A DNA stretch of 64,000 nt, from the NCBI RefSeq assembly GCF_964355755.1, contig NC_092673.1:29393001-29457000 (forward strand), given 5' to 3'. The notes beneath the pieces were generated by a model that was given only the letters and a program-made list of their open reading frames with translations, made no database searches and had not been told where the DNA came from. The stretch is from Antedon mediterranea. Its lineage: Eukaryota > Echinodermata > Crinoidea > Comatulida > Antedonidae. Position numbers and translations under genes: made by a program. Position 1 is the stretch's first letter, and every line of letters starts with the position of its first letter. Shown piece by piece: positions 24,701-37,158 of the stretch.

Positions 24701-27700
24701 TGTGATTGCTAACTGTCTATAACTTCGCTTGTCATTGGTTAAAACGCTTGCGTTGCGCTTACGTCCTTGCGTTTACGTTCCAGTGGGAACCAAGCTTTAT
24801 TGCGAAACACTGACTTAGTATATCCATATTGCTGTATGCATTCATACAGTGTCAAGAAATTTAAATATTGTAGGCCAGACACATTATAATGAATAAATGT
24901 TTCTTTTACTGGGAGATGATGGCCTGGCCCTATGTTTTACCTTGATTTGTTAAGATAATATCGTCTTTCTTTATACAAAGAGAAGGTAGAAGTTGGTCAA
25001 TTTGTTCCATGTGGGCCTTGGACAATGTAGGCTGGCGACTCATTACGTAAACGATGTTTTCACGATGTGAGCATGCTCCGTGGCTATCTGCATTGCAACC
25101 GTAAATCAGTGCGTAGTTGTCATAGTCTGTTTCGACTATCCAATAAGGGGCTGCAAATGAATCATAAAATGCAGTCTTAGTTGTCATGACGACGCATCAC
25201 ATACGCAGCCAATTAATTTCACACAGCCATTCAGGGCATGTCTTTATAAATGTGTACGCAGAATGACTTTTCGTCTCGACACCTATTTGCATTATTAGTT
25301 TTTAATCTTGATCATATTTAAATGATGTAATTATTTTAATTGAATTGATATATAGCTTTTATAAACATTAATAGAAATGTAATAGTTATTACATTTAATT
25401 ATTATTATGAATGTATAACATTATGTAATAATCCTAATTACGGCATTTTTTATTTCAATCGATTATGTTTGATAACAATTAATGAGAACCTACCAATTTT
25501 ACGTTCACCGTCCCCAATAGGATCAAACGTCACGGTCCACTGCGCACCACCATTGGTCGTTGCAACTCCCTTTACACGTATGTCTACGCATTTGTTGGCT
25601 CTGATATATACAACACGACATATAATAATAATCATCATCATCAATAATAATAATCAAACATTTATAGCCTATAGCTTTCATCCACCAAAAAGGATTTTTT
25701 TTATGAGTCAAAAGTGGGTGAAAGTTTTACAAAAGGAGGAAATTCGTTCCAAAGAGAAGATGCAACAAAGAAGGGGAGTGACTGTCCATCGTAAAGCGTG
25801 GTTCCCACAAGTGACGCAACGTAACGCAACCAACGCAACGTAACAAAATGATTGTGTTTGCCCCCGCCTGCGTGAAATCAAATATGCGATATTTGCAGCA
25901 TTGTTGCGTCGTCGGTTCCCACTTTTGAATACGCAATACAGCACTTTGCGTCAAAACGTCGCTGCGTTGCGTCACGTTGTGTCTCCAGTGGGAACCACGC
26001 TTAAGGAAACAGGGAACAGTGATTGACAATATAGTGAAGAAGAATTGGGATGTAGAAAACAAAGTATAACTTTATGAAAAACGTAACGTAACGTAATTAC
26101 TCTTACACTCTGAAAAGGTCTAGTTGCATCGCAATAGTGTCATTCTCCGTCATCGTTAGGATAGTGGTCGTAGAATCTGGCACTTCGTAATCGACGCTGG
26201 TTTGTTTCTTTGCTATTTCATACCACGTTCCCATATACTAAATAATGTGTAATGTTGTAATGATATTACATAAAGAATATTGATTCATTAATTACTTGAT
26301 CATTTTAGTTTTCCTGCCGTTCTATAATCACTCCATTCACTAATTTCACACTTTAATTAAAAGGTTCGAACATTCATATTCACTCATCAACTGTTCATTA
26401 ATCACAATTTAACTATCAACTCCTGATTGCTTGTTTCGAATTCGTTAATTTTACATAACTGTAAATTTCAATTACTTTTCTGAAGTCGATATCTGTTTGT
26501 AGAGAAACATTGGTTACAATGCATTCTTCTGGTTCTGACACATCCACGTTCACAGAAATGGTCTCATTGCAATCTGTAATATAATAAACTGTATTAGAAT
26601 CATTTTTACATGGTCCCTTAGTTTTATATCTACATTTTGCAACAAGGACGCTGATGTTAAGTACTCTTCTAACTTAATAAATTTCTATTAAAATCAATGG
26701 GTAACTGTAGTAGAATATGTAGACATGATCCCTAAAGCTTCGTTCCCACTAACGACGCAACCTACGCAACGTAAGGAAATGCCCTTCCAATGATTGCGTT
26801 TGCGCCCCTACTCCCTCCTTCTTGAAATCAAACCTGCTATGTTTGTAGCACGGTTGCGTCGTTGGTTCCCACTTGTGATTACGCAATACAGCACTTTGCG
26901 CCAATACGTCACTGCGTTGCATTGAGTCGCTAGTGGGAACCACGCTTAAGTTTATTATACTTTGTAGCGTTCGAATGATTCTGTCTTCTGAAATACACAG
27001 ATTTTCCAAAAGTTTCACCATTCTTGTGTACACAGCTGGTTGTACTGTTAAGGTTCGGGACAACATCCAGACAGAGGTGTGGTTGTATGAACACGTTCCG
27101 TCAGCTAGATAAAGCTGGCAACTGTAGACTATTGCGTATGATTTGTAATCAGTCTCAATCACCCAATAATCATCTAAAAAAAATTATATATATATTTTTA
27201 ATTACTGCACACTATTGTTTTCAAGTTTGGAAGCTAACGCCATTCAGCCTAACAGCTTGAATGTATTACAGTGTAGAGTAGAAGAAAGGTTGTAGTAATG
27301 AGACGAGATGAAACTGCATATATGTTTATTGTCTCTATCCGTACAAGGATCTAAAGAAACTTAAAAGTATCTCAGTTCGGAGTAAACAATGATATTCTCT
27401 TTTTCTGTAATCTATCATACTCTATCATTGTAGCATTTCTTTTAAAACAACATTACAAAAAAAGTTTCAATATACTTTATGTTTCATTGCTACTCCCCTA
27501 CAATATTTATAAATTTTAAAATGAGGCATTTACCTGACGTTGCTTCGACTTGATCCAGGCCGGCAACTCCAATGTTTACGCGGAACTTTCCTTCTCTTCT
27601 ACTGGGATCAGTAAGTATTCCTTGTGCTATCATCTTTTGTTTAAAACATTCCCCATTACTTTTAAATTTGATAAATCAATGTTAGCCTATATCTTAGGTA

Positions 27701-28936
27701 ACCTTCTAGATCTTCAAGAAGCAATTTAAAAATTTAATTTAAATGTACAGTCAAAAACTCGATTATATCTATATAGTTCACTATCTATATGTCGAGTTCA
27801 GAAAAAACGAAACTCAACTGTAACTAACGGTGCTCTACAGACTGTAGTTGCGTTTCTTCCTTAACAAATATAATGTTCGCTTTACTTTACTATATCGAGA
27901 AGTTTAGACGGTAACAATTATTTGAACCGAACACTTCATTTACTATTTATAATTTTGCTCAATATATACATATCTATATATAAATAGTTGTTTTTTTTTA
28001 TGTATATTTTAAAATATACTGTACCATTTTACTTTTTGTGAATAGTAGACTTACATATTAAGTCCATCACTTTGCATATACAGTCCATCATTCCTATCCC
28101 ACGTGTAATTCGACACTTGTTTTTGGGGTAACCCCTCTCTTCGTACATTTGCTATATCATACCATATTCCTTTATACTATAAACGAAAGAAGGTACAAAT
28201 ATCGATTAATCGGTTGATAATAGAAATCAGGTGTTGTAATTATGTGTCAACATTTATTGTGATGAAGCGCCATGTCGATAATCTTCTATTGTGACTGTCA
28301 CCTGACATGTCACATGACAGACAATACTGACAAACTCTTGATAGTCTGGTCATTTGAATAAACATAGACCCCTATGTTTTGCCTCTGCAAAATATGCATA
28401 TTGATAGTGTAGTTGATTCTTTATGAAAGATCCTATCCTATTGTATTAGTTTATGCTATAGTGGTAGTGATCTAAAGAGATATTTTGTTAGAACTACATT
28501 CTACTACCCAAGACAAAATCTTGAGTAGAATAAAATCAACCAGATATAGACCAACATAAACTTTCCCATTTATTTTTAAAAACTTAGGACATACCAATGT
28601 AGGGACATTTGTTAAGGACATATGCCTACCAATAACTTGTAGGGTACTTTAGTTAGGATATTTACCAATAACTAGTATGGTACTATAGAAATAACAGCAC
28701 AAGAAAGCCGCAAACAGTACCTGTTGAATGTTGAAGTTTTGCTGAACTTTGAAGTCAGCCACTCTGCAACTGCGTGGTGCGGTTGCCGGTTCAAAGTGTG
28801 CAGGCGATATGGTTGTGAAGCCACTCATGTCTGTCTCTGTCTGCTGCGTTGTTGCAAAATCTGTGTTGGCTGTCTGTGAGTTGCTCTGATCGACAATAAT
28901 CAATAAAACTACACTTACACTTCTCCACCACATCAT
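18730..28936 (-). CDS. Secreted double-lipocalin / double-thyroglobulin type-1 protein, 14 exons, 632 aa
   Basis: Exons: 28936-28721, 28176-28055, 27658-27534, 27173-26961, 26573-26476, 26237-26107, 25600-25494, 25150-24941, 24001-23978, 21185-21021, 20055-19922, 19606-19540, 19251-19024, 18788-18730. They join to 1899 nt in one frame, ending in TAA. Residues 1-21 form a signal peptide (hydrophobic VSVVLLIIV). Lipocalin 1 (about 57-225) has the GIW (75-77) motif and VIETDYKSYAIVYSC. Lipocalin 2 (about 243-414) has GTW (261-263) and IVETDYDNYALIYGC. Next comes a linker with CNPEREAYGCC, then two thyroglobulin type-1 domains with CWC at 525-527 and 586-588. Lipocalins bind small hydrophobic ligands; thyroglobulin type-1 domains often inhibit cysteine proteases. 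The protein is expected to be extracellular. Exon 12 could instead end at 19535 with a stronger GTAAGT donor, but that breaks the frame. The combined function is unknown. Confidence 0.92.
18867..18995. repeat. CAA/CAC-rich simple repeat
   Basis: Runs of ACAACAACAAC and CACCACCACC close to the last intron of the lipocalin gene. They give low-complexity Thr/Asn or Val ORFs that are not genes. Confidence 0.9.
19629..19793. mobile_element. Family B MITE
   Basis: TIRs TAGCTCTGTACTCTACACTA and TGATAGTGTTGACAGAGCTT; the centre is a palindrome around ATGGTAGTGATATAACATCA. Confidence 0.85.
20153..20303. mobile_element. Family A MITE (subtype 1)
   Basis: TIRs TAAAGCTTGCTTCCCACTAG and CTAGTGGGAACCAAGCTTA. 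In intron 10 of the lipocalin gene. Confidence 0.8.
20418..20974. mobile_element. Family E palindromic element (longest copy)
   Basis: TIRs TTAAAGATGTATTGTCCC and GGGACAATACATCTTTAA. The internal sequence is AT-rich with no ORF. Confidence 0.85.
21484..22149. mobile_element. Cluster of four adjoining family A MITEs
   Basis: Copies at about 21484-21633, 21632-21814, 21810-21971 and 21972-22149 share or abut ends. They are in the intron upstream of lipocalin-gene exon 10 (21185), apparently from repeated insertion at the same target. Confidence 0.8.
22800..22912. mobile_element. Degenerate family A copy
   Basis: AACGCAAGTTGGCCAATCAC and GATTGGTCAAATTACTTGCG arms remain, with eroded termini. 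Confidence 0.55.
23069..23251. mobile_element. Family A MITE (subtype 1)
   Basis: Both TIRs and the central palindrome are intact. Confidence 0.8.
24205..24346. mobile_element. Family F element
   Basis: Contains TTATTCCTTATGACCATTTA, GGGCGGTTTCCGCTCAGG, GGTTTTCCGCTTACCGTTAC and CGCTCGTCTGTTAAATTGGC; the last is the TIR complementary to the start at 48916. Confidence 0.65.
24349..24799. mobile_element. Three adjacent family A copies
   Basis: A deleted copy (24349-24434) is followed by two nearly identical full copies (24433-24617, 24616-24799). In the intron between lipocalin-gene exons 8 and 9. Confidence 0.8.
25793..26003. mobile_element. Family A MITE (subtype 2)
   Basis: TIRs TAAAGCGTGGTTCCCACA and GTGGGAACCACGCTTA; internal CCGCCTGCGTGAAATCAAA. 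Confidence 0.8.
26733..26949. mobile_element. Family A MITE (subtype 2) 11 bases from a splice donor
   Basis: Both TIRs. It starts 12 bases into the intron after lipocalin-gene exon 4 (donor at 26960). Confidence 0.8.
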
Positions 28937-28950
28937 CTTGACCAGGCTTA

Positions 28951-29872
28951 CCTGTCGTATTCAGATTAAACATGCGTATTGTGACATCCCAGAGAATTTA
29001 ATGTTGTGTTATATTATACAGTTAAAAATACTGTTACATTTGTGTTGTGTGTATGAAACCAATTTATTTTTAGAACTCTTTAGGTACCTTTATTTCCTTG
29101 TAAATTGAACCTAGTAGGTCTTTGAACAAATCTATGGTTTTGAATAGTGAAAAGGATCTTGTTTGGTGTGCTACGAATTATCTGTTACAATCTTCAAATC
29201 TCTTCACTAAATGGGTGAAAATCCTATTTTAGTGTGATTTTCTGTTTTGTATTGTTTGTTGTATATAAGGAATTTTTATTCTGAAATAAAGTGATCAATC
29301 AATTAAAATATACTGGGAAAAGAGGTAAATAGTTACTCCTCTTCCATTTGGACATTGATTAAAAATATATGTCTGAAGAAGACACCATCTGTGTAACGCT
29401 TCATAAATTTCAAAACCCATGCAGACTACTGTATAGCATGAATAATCGATTAATGATACAAAATGGAAATACTAGTGACGTGATATGTTATAGGCTGTAA
29501 TAGTTCAATAGTAATCAATAATCTGAAACATGTACTCGTGGGAAAAACAAAAGTTGAGAGCCAAAAAAGGATGAACCTGAGCAAATATTGTTTTTAGTTT
29601 CTTTCCATTGTGTTGGTTTTATTTGTGAAGTGACATCCTTTTGGTTCAATTAAAGACTTTAAGCCTATTTCCAGTAATTTATTGTTACTGTTATGTTTAA
29701 TACTTGTTGAAGAAAACTTATTCACGTTCATTAAAATCCGAATTAGACTTATTAAAATTTTCTACCAAGTCATTTGAAAACTAACAATTGATATTATCAG
29801 GATTAAAAGGCCTAAATTTAGTTTAACCCTAAACAAATATATGAAAGTAGTTCCTATAGCAGTCAACTTACC
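28951..29872 (-). promoter_or_regulatory. Possible 5' UTR exon and intron of the lipocalin gene
   Basis: Reading leftward, a strong donor (TTAAG then GTAAGT) ends a non-coding segment at 29872. A CAG acceptor lies near 28952, 15 bases before the ATG at 28936. This is consistent with a 5' UTR exon ending at 29872 and a promoter just above it. It is tentative, because the sequence at 28951 (ACAG|GTAAGC) could itself be a donor. Confidence 0.35.
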
Positions 29873-30052
29873 TTAACACTTGGTATTGGTCCAATATGTA
29901 AATACGAACTTAAAGTTGTACAAATGAGCTGTGAGTTACAAATGATAGCTAACAAGTATTTGTCATCTTATAAAATGTAAGTGAAATGTGACAATGAGTT
30001 TTCTATTAACAATGTCACTTGTTACCTCCTATTTTACTCATCATCATTATCA

Positions 30053-33000
30053 TCACTTGGGGTTTTCTTGAAATGTCGTGACCCCTAGAAGATGATCTTT
30101 TCATATGGGATCTATTTTCTACAAATTGATAGCAAAATAACGAAGAAATGTAGAATAAAAATCATGAATGACATAAATCATACATAATACATCTTTATTT
30201 TTAAATACTTTTTGTCTTTTAATATTTCTTTTAAATTGATAGCTAAGGGCTGAAACAATGCATTTGTGCTTCTTAGCTAAGTAGCAAAGTTTAAGAACAT
30301 TCAATAGTAAGATTTTATTTTTGGTTTATTAATTTACAGCATTCAAAAACCATCATATCTAAAACTTGCATTCAAGAATTGTATAATGCTACATGTCAGC
30401 ATCAGCAATACATATCAGTGTTTACACGCGCACGTAACTGTTTACGTCACTACCAAGAATAAATACAAACTATACCACCCGTGTGCATCCAATGTGCCCA
30501 AGAATATCACGATACTTTTATCACGCACCTTTAATTTTCAAAACGTTTTACTTTCTCGAAAGAGACTGATAAATGACCGTATTGACCATCGGGTTTTATA
30601 GAATATTATTTATCCTATAAGTGGTTCTTTCAATTTGGATTCATGAATAGGAGCCGCCGTCAATGACCAACATCTGCCTAAAATATTTGACATGACCTTT
30701 AAACAGGTCGGTGCAAGGGCATTTAACGTTAAATTTAGTTGACACTTTAATTTTGTTTAGCTTTCATCGACGTGTAATTTTTTTTTTTTAAATAGATTTG
30801 TTTCATTTATAGTGTTTTGTAAAAAGAGTTCATTCACATCTGAGGGACCTTTGTAGTTTCCAGGACCAGAGTAGGTATATATATTGGTAGGGTGGTGGTA
30901 TAGCGTTATTTATCAGACGTCATTTCTACGTCTACTTTTAGGACATTGTAATTGTTACTTCCCCGATCAGTACGGATAATGTTTATATTTAAATTTTTTT
31001 AATATATCAGAAGTTAAATTTTATACGAATTGATTTGCCTTTAGTGGAAACCAAGGTTTAAGCATATTTTCCACTAGACGAATTTGTTCGCGTGAATAAA
31101 AAATGTCAGCTTATATGCATCATGCGTATTCATGTTTCCATCTTCCAAATCCCTCTCTACGCATGCGTATAAGGTGACGCTTTTGATTCGCGCAAACAAA
31201 TTCGCCAAGTTGAAACAAATCTGTACAATACTAATACTATTCAGGACTGAGTCGATGAGATTTAAACCCTCTTCGTGGAACCATGGTGATCACTGTTTTC
31301 TCAAAGCGTTGCATGAGGTCCTAGCATATGACTTTTCGGAATTCGTATACCTTTAATCGTAAAAGATGGGCGATGAGGCTTCATATGCTGTATTCGTGGA
31401 CTGTAGTTAGCAGGACCTGGGTTGTTTGCTGAAACACAACACACAACATTAATATTAATGTATCCGTAATTAAAAATAGTTTAGTTATGATCTTCGGACG
31501 CAACGCTATGACGTAGACACGACGCACACGCAAATGAGTTGACCAATCACACGCAACAGTTTGGAAGATCCATCGCGTCGTGATTGGTCAACATTACTTG
31601 TGGCGCACTTACATTCTTGCGTTGCGTCCAATTGTGACAAGCCTTACAGGAAATCTAGAACATATTATATGAAGAAATCTACTTTATTTTATTTTGTAAG
31701 CAAGTAATAAAGAAATCAGAATAATATTGATAATAATTAGAATATACTTACGATCAGTATCACCGATAGATATGCATGTACCCAAATGTCTAGACCCAAA
31801 GCTGTATGCAGGAGCATTTGGTAATGAATGGGATTTGTCTGGGTAATATTCATTTGGCGATGGCTCGGATTCAGATCCTAAAATAAACATTATCACATTA
31901 TCACAGGGGCGTACAATTTAAAGCATCTTAAAGAAACACTAAGGCTCTGTCTACACTATCAAACCTTTTGTGACAAATGTGATGTGCCCATATATGGACA
32001 TGATGTAATATCACTACCATATTTGGGTATATCACTACCATGTTTGAGCATATCACACTTGTTTGTCAAATTAGTTTGATAGTGTAGACAGAGCTTAAAA
32101 TAAGACATTTAAGTAGACAATATTCGGAAATTAATTTGGACTAGCATAATCAATTATGATATGTATAAAACAATTTTTGTATATTAATTTATTAACTGAA
32201 AGACTTATTCTGGTGCGGTATGATGTCTAGTGACAATACACAGCATATAGTATCTTGTCTGATAACATTTAAATCTCAAGTAAGTACCGTAGCACATGTG
32301 GGACTAATGATGCCGTCACAGACACGATACGGCAGGCTAGATTTGACATAGTCAATAGAAACTATGATTTGCTTGACCCGCTCTCTAATTTTATTATGAA
32401 TTACTCGTAAAAATAAAAGGTTTTAGCAGACCAGTTTTTTTATAGGTTGGCAAATTTACTATTAACACGTTCTATCGATTTTTAACAACAGGTAACAATA
32501 AGCAATGCGGCTTCTATTCTAGTATTTGATAACCAAATCACAATTTCCAGTCGGCAGTGGTCATTATGTGTGTTTAAAAGTGTGGAAAATTACTCCTTTG
32601 GTCCAAGTGAAGTCTTTTTGTTTGCCATTTTGTGGTCAATTATGAATTCGGTCACCGGCCACAACTCGTCGTATCAGCAGACAAGCACTAAACCAAATTA
32701 TTAAGAGCTAGACATACTTTAAGTTGGAAATGGTGCAGAGTAGACAGGAGTGGGGGTGGGCCTAACTAATTTACGGGTAACGAGCGGCATGTTTACTACT
32801 TCTTTCTTGGAGATCCAAGAAACATTTATTATATATGGCCTTTGGCCCAAATAATATACAATGTAATACAATATTAAATAAATATCAGTTGAGTGCGTTT
32901 AAAAATTCAGGGGCGGATTGCTATAAGCGGTCTATAGCCGGTCTTAGCTCTTAGCCGGCTATAATTCGTGACGTAGCAAGTAGTCTTACATTATAGACCA

Positions 33001-36000
33001 TTGCTATACCGCGGTCTAACCTGTAAACGGTCTTTAAAATTAAAGCCTACTCGAAGGAGTCTTAAAACAGTCTTAAACCTCTCTTTTTGTTGCTTTTACG
33101 TATTATTTACCGTCAAAGACAACCAATAGAACGAGTTTTAAGTGTTAAATCAAATAATAACGGTGATTTTATTCTTATATAGCCCTAGAATAGATTTTCT
33201 TGCGTAGAAATGTACGTACTGTTATGATTGTGAATTGAACAAGCGTGACGAACATTACCTTATTTGGTATTCTACGCGCAAAGTACGCCCTCAATTTGTT
33301 ACTTTACGCGGTCTTATCTAAGACTGTTTTATAGCAATGGTCTAACAGGGGTGGCTTTAGTAAGACCGTCTATCAGATAAAGCCGGCTTTAATCGGGGAG
33401 TTAAGACCATTAGTTAAGACTGTTTTATAGCAATCCGCCCCTGTTCTACGTTTAAATGAAAAAAATAAATATTTTCCAGGTTTAACAGTAAGATCAGTAT
33501 TTGTGGTAGACATAAGATAAATATATTTTAGATTAGTTGGGTTGTTTGTATAAAAGGAAAACATATATTTAGTTCTAATATCTGAATAAAATGGACAAAC
33601 TAAAGTGAAATGATATTCATCTTCAATTGATTGTAAAGCACATAATTTGCATAATCTTTCATTTCTATTTATACAATTCCATCTTCCTTTTTCAATTTCT
33701 AATTCTAAAATTCCTAGTCTTATCTTAGTCATAATTTGTCTATGTTTGTAATTTGTTACTTTAGTTAGATATTCTTCAATTCCAAAATTATATTTAATGT
33801 GCTTGTAATATTGGAGCTTAGAGTGTAGCCTAGTATCTTCGTAGAATTTCTGTCGTTCAATGTCTGTAAGCCTTTGTTTAAAATTTGAAATAAAAGTATA
33901 TATATTATTAACCTGTTGTGAGTACCATATGTTACCAAATCCATTTATGCATAGTATTTGTTTTACGTCATTGGCCCAACATTGCTCATTTCTTTGAGCT
34001 TTTCTATATTGAAAATCATAACATTGTATAATAAATTTGTCATTATCCATTTGGATTACTCTTAGCCAGTAACGAATTATATTAATGATAATTTGAATTT
34101 GGATAGTAAATCTTCCACATTCTCCTCTCACTGCAACACTTGGTGCAGAATTACCTATTCCTAGAATGTATTTACAGAATCTTAGATGAACTTTCCCTAA
34201 TACTGATATATCATTTAAACCCCATATTTCGCTACCATAAAGTAAGATTGGCATAATCTTAACATCAAATATATGGTTCCATATATTAACTTGGAGGTTA
34301 CCAAAACGCCTATGGGTCAATCCTTTTAATGTGAACAAAGCCTTATTAGCTTGTTGACAATTGTATTCTTTGGCTTTATTCCAATTCCCATTTGAGTTGA
34401 AAACAACTCCTAAATATTTAAAGGATTTGACAATGTCAACTGTATTTCCATTGTAATTCCATTTTTCAAATTTGTTAAGATTACCACCATTCTTAAACAC
34501 CACAGTATTACTCTTGTTAACATTGACAGTTACATCCCATCTTGTACAATAGGTAGATAACTTGTTTAAATAATATTGTAGACCATAAACGGTATCACCA
34601 AATAACATAAGGTCATCTGCATAGAGTAGCCTAAATGATTAATTTTTAGATTTCCTATTTGGATTCTATGCTCGTCGCCTTCCTCATTTAATGTTTCACT
34701 CAAATCATTAATAAAAATATTAAATAAAAAGGACGAGAGTGGTTTACGTGATCTTGCGACAAATTAATTTTCAAAACCCTCGTTTTCTGTCACTCTCCCC
34801 CCCCCCCCCTGCTGCCATGTATACCTCAGTAAAGCGATTTCATTTGTTTATACAGACATATAAATAGGCCTACATATGGAAGGCGTTAGATAATCCAGAA
34901 CTAGGTTGTTTTCAGTTAAATCCTAAATTTCTTAGAATCATTAATGGAAAGCATATTGGAATCTATGACGTCAGCGTCATCCATTGTATTATTAACAAAC
35001 CAATAATCCCAACAGTCTAGCCCCGAAAAGGGGTTACTTTCTATTCATACACAGTAGTATATACCTTTTTTGTTGATAGCAAATTTCGATCTGACTCCAA
35101 TACTGTACACTGGAAAGTCTGGCAGTGTGTGGTTTCTCCTTCCCAGTAGTGGTTTACTGCAGTATTGTGCAGGTGATGGCCACTGAAATGAATTAATTTT
35201 AGTTTTTTTTAAATAACATTACTGATATAGAGCTATAAACTCTATGAATTTGTTAAACTTGTTGTTAATCTCTATAGTACCATTTAAGCATGGTTCCCAT
35301 TTGGACTCAACGCAAGGAAGCGCACCCTAAGTTTACCAATCACAAGCGATGAATCATCGTGTCGGTTGTGATTGGTCAACTCACTTGTCTTGTGTTGAAC
35401 CAGAGTTAGATATCATGACTTTTTCTTAACATATATTTTATGATCACTTTCTTAAGCTTGGTTCCCACTAGGACGTAACGCAAGGACGTAACGCAACGCA
35501 AGCGTTTTCACCAATGACAAGCGTCAGTTCGCATAATCCATCGCTTGTGATGGGTCAAATCGCTTACGTTGCGTTACGTCTTTGTGTTGCGTCTCTGGTA
35601 GGAACCAAGCATTAGTGGATATACACTGTCTACCCTGTACTTGCCCCTGCTGCCCATCCTCTAATACAGTAGCCTCTAGTTGATAAAGCAATTATACACG
35701 AGTGAACTGTAACCTAATCTATATATTTTTATAGTACATTGTGAGGAAACAAACATTCTTTGTAGTATTTAAAGTAAGCAAAATAATTGAATTGTAAAAA
35801 AACAGTAATCAGAGGAACTCCGTAATATTATATTCCCAAATTAAGCTAATAAAGTTGATCATGCGTATTTGTGTCAACGTGTTCATTCGTGTCATTATGT
35901 CATCATAATGAGTGTCATTATACAATTAAACCCTCTCCCCCAAACCCATCTAATCAAAAGGGTAATTGGAGATCATATTTTTCTGCTGATGATGAGATAT

Positions 36001-37126
36001 TTCAACATTCGTGAATCACGTTCAGGCACTCAAGCATAAACGATTACATACTTCGTGCAGTTGATCAGTTATTGGTCTTACCTAACATTGAATAAATACA
36101 ATACTATTATTTATATTATTTGTTGCTCAGGAGTACACAGGTGGGCAATGATCCATTATAAAATATTCTATTTCAACAAATGAGAAATTATCCGTGAATG
36201 GTTCTGATTTAATAACAATGGTTATAAAATTTCCAACTTACTCTTTTTTCAAAATTCACTTTGGTGGTAAAGTTGCTGTTACTATTGAACCATGGTTTAG
36301 CATGCGCAGTACGGGCACCTCCACCTACATCAATGGAAGAAAGTTATTTAAATAATACTATTATGTCGTTATATTTAAAAGTTTAGTTGACGTCATGTCA
36401 GGTACTGGCAAATTGGCGGTTTAAGAATTACAAAATTAATGACGAAGTACGGGGCGCCGTTTGTCCACAAAGTCACCAATGCCCTGAACGGCGCCCTGTA
36501 ATAATTATAATGGTCATTCGTCTTACTTGCTTGGTGACTTGAATGTTCATTGTACATCTAACAGTACACTGTACAATCCTCCAGTTACATTAGAATAATT
36601 CAACATTGGATGAACGAAGTATTAGCATTATAAGAATCTGGCTCACCATTTGATGAAAATCATGTGCCTATACTCTGACGTAACTATACTTTGTAGTACT
36701 ATGAGAACTCCCTGACGGAAAGCTAATTTGAAGTAGATATCAACTTTAACTTAACTCTACCTTAAAGGAACATACCTCTTTCATAAAACCTCATTCCAAA
36801 GCTGTACTCGGGTGCATTCGTTTCATACAGTGGTTTATTGCTTGGCGAATAATGCCATGGGCCAGGCAGATCTAAATCAATCGGTAGTGGCGGCCTACTA
36901 TTTGCACATTCATCCCATCCTGTACAAAAAGTAATAACATTTCGGTAAATTATTAAAACATTTTTTATGTGTCACAAATATTAATTATTCATTTCACTAT
37001 TATATATTTATATTTTAGTCTACTCTGTAACAATGTTAGTATACTTATAGGCATACGGGGGTCACGACTTAAAGTTCGGTGAACTTACTGTGACCTCCAT
37101 CCACCCACATTTAATATATGTTGTGT

Positions 37127-37158
<32 letters not shown>

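Noticed and set aside
25708-26062. Minus-strand ORFs of 78 and 111 codons
   Set aside because: They arise from the family A MITE at 25793-26003; similar ORFs recur in other copies (for example 52833, 53034) and reflect the repeat, not a gene.
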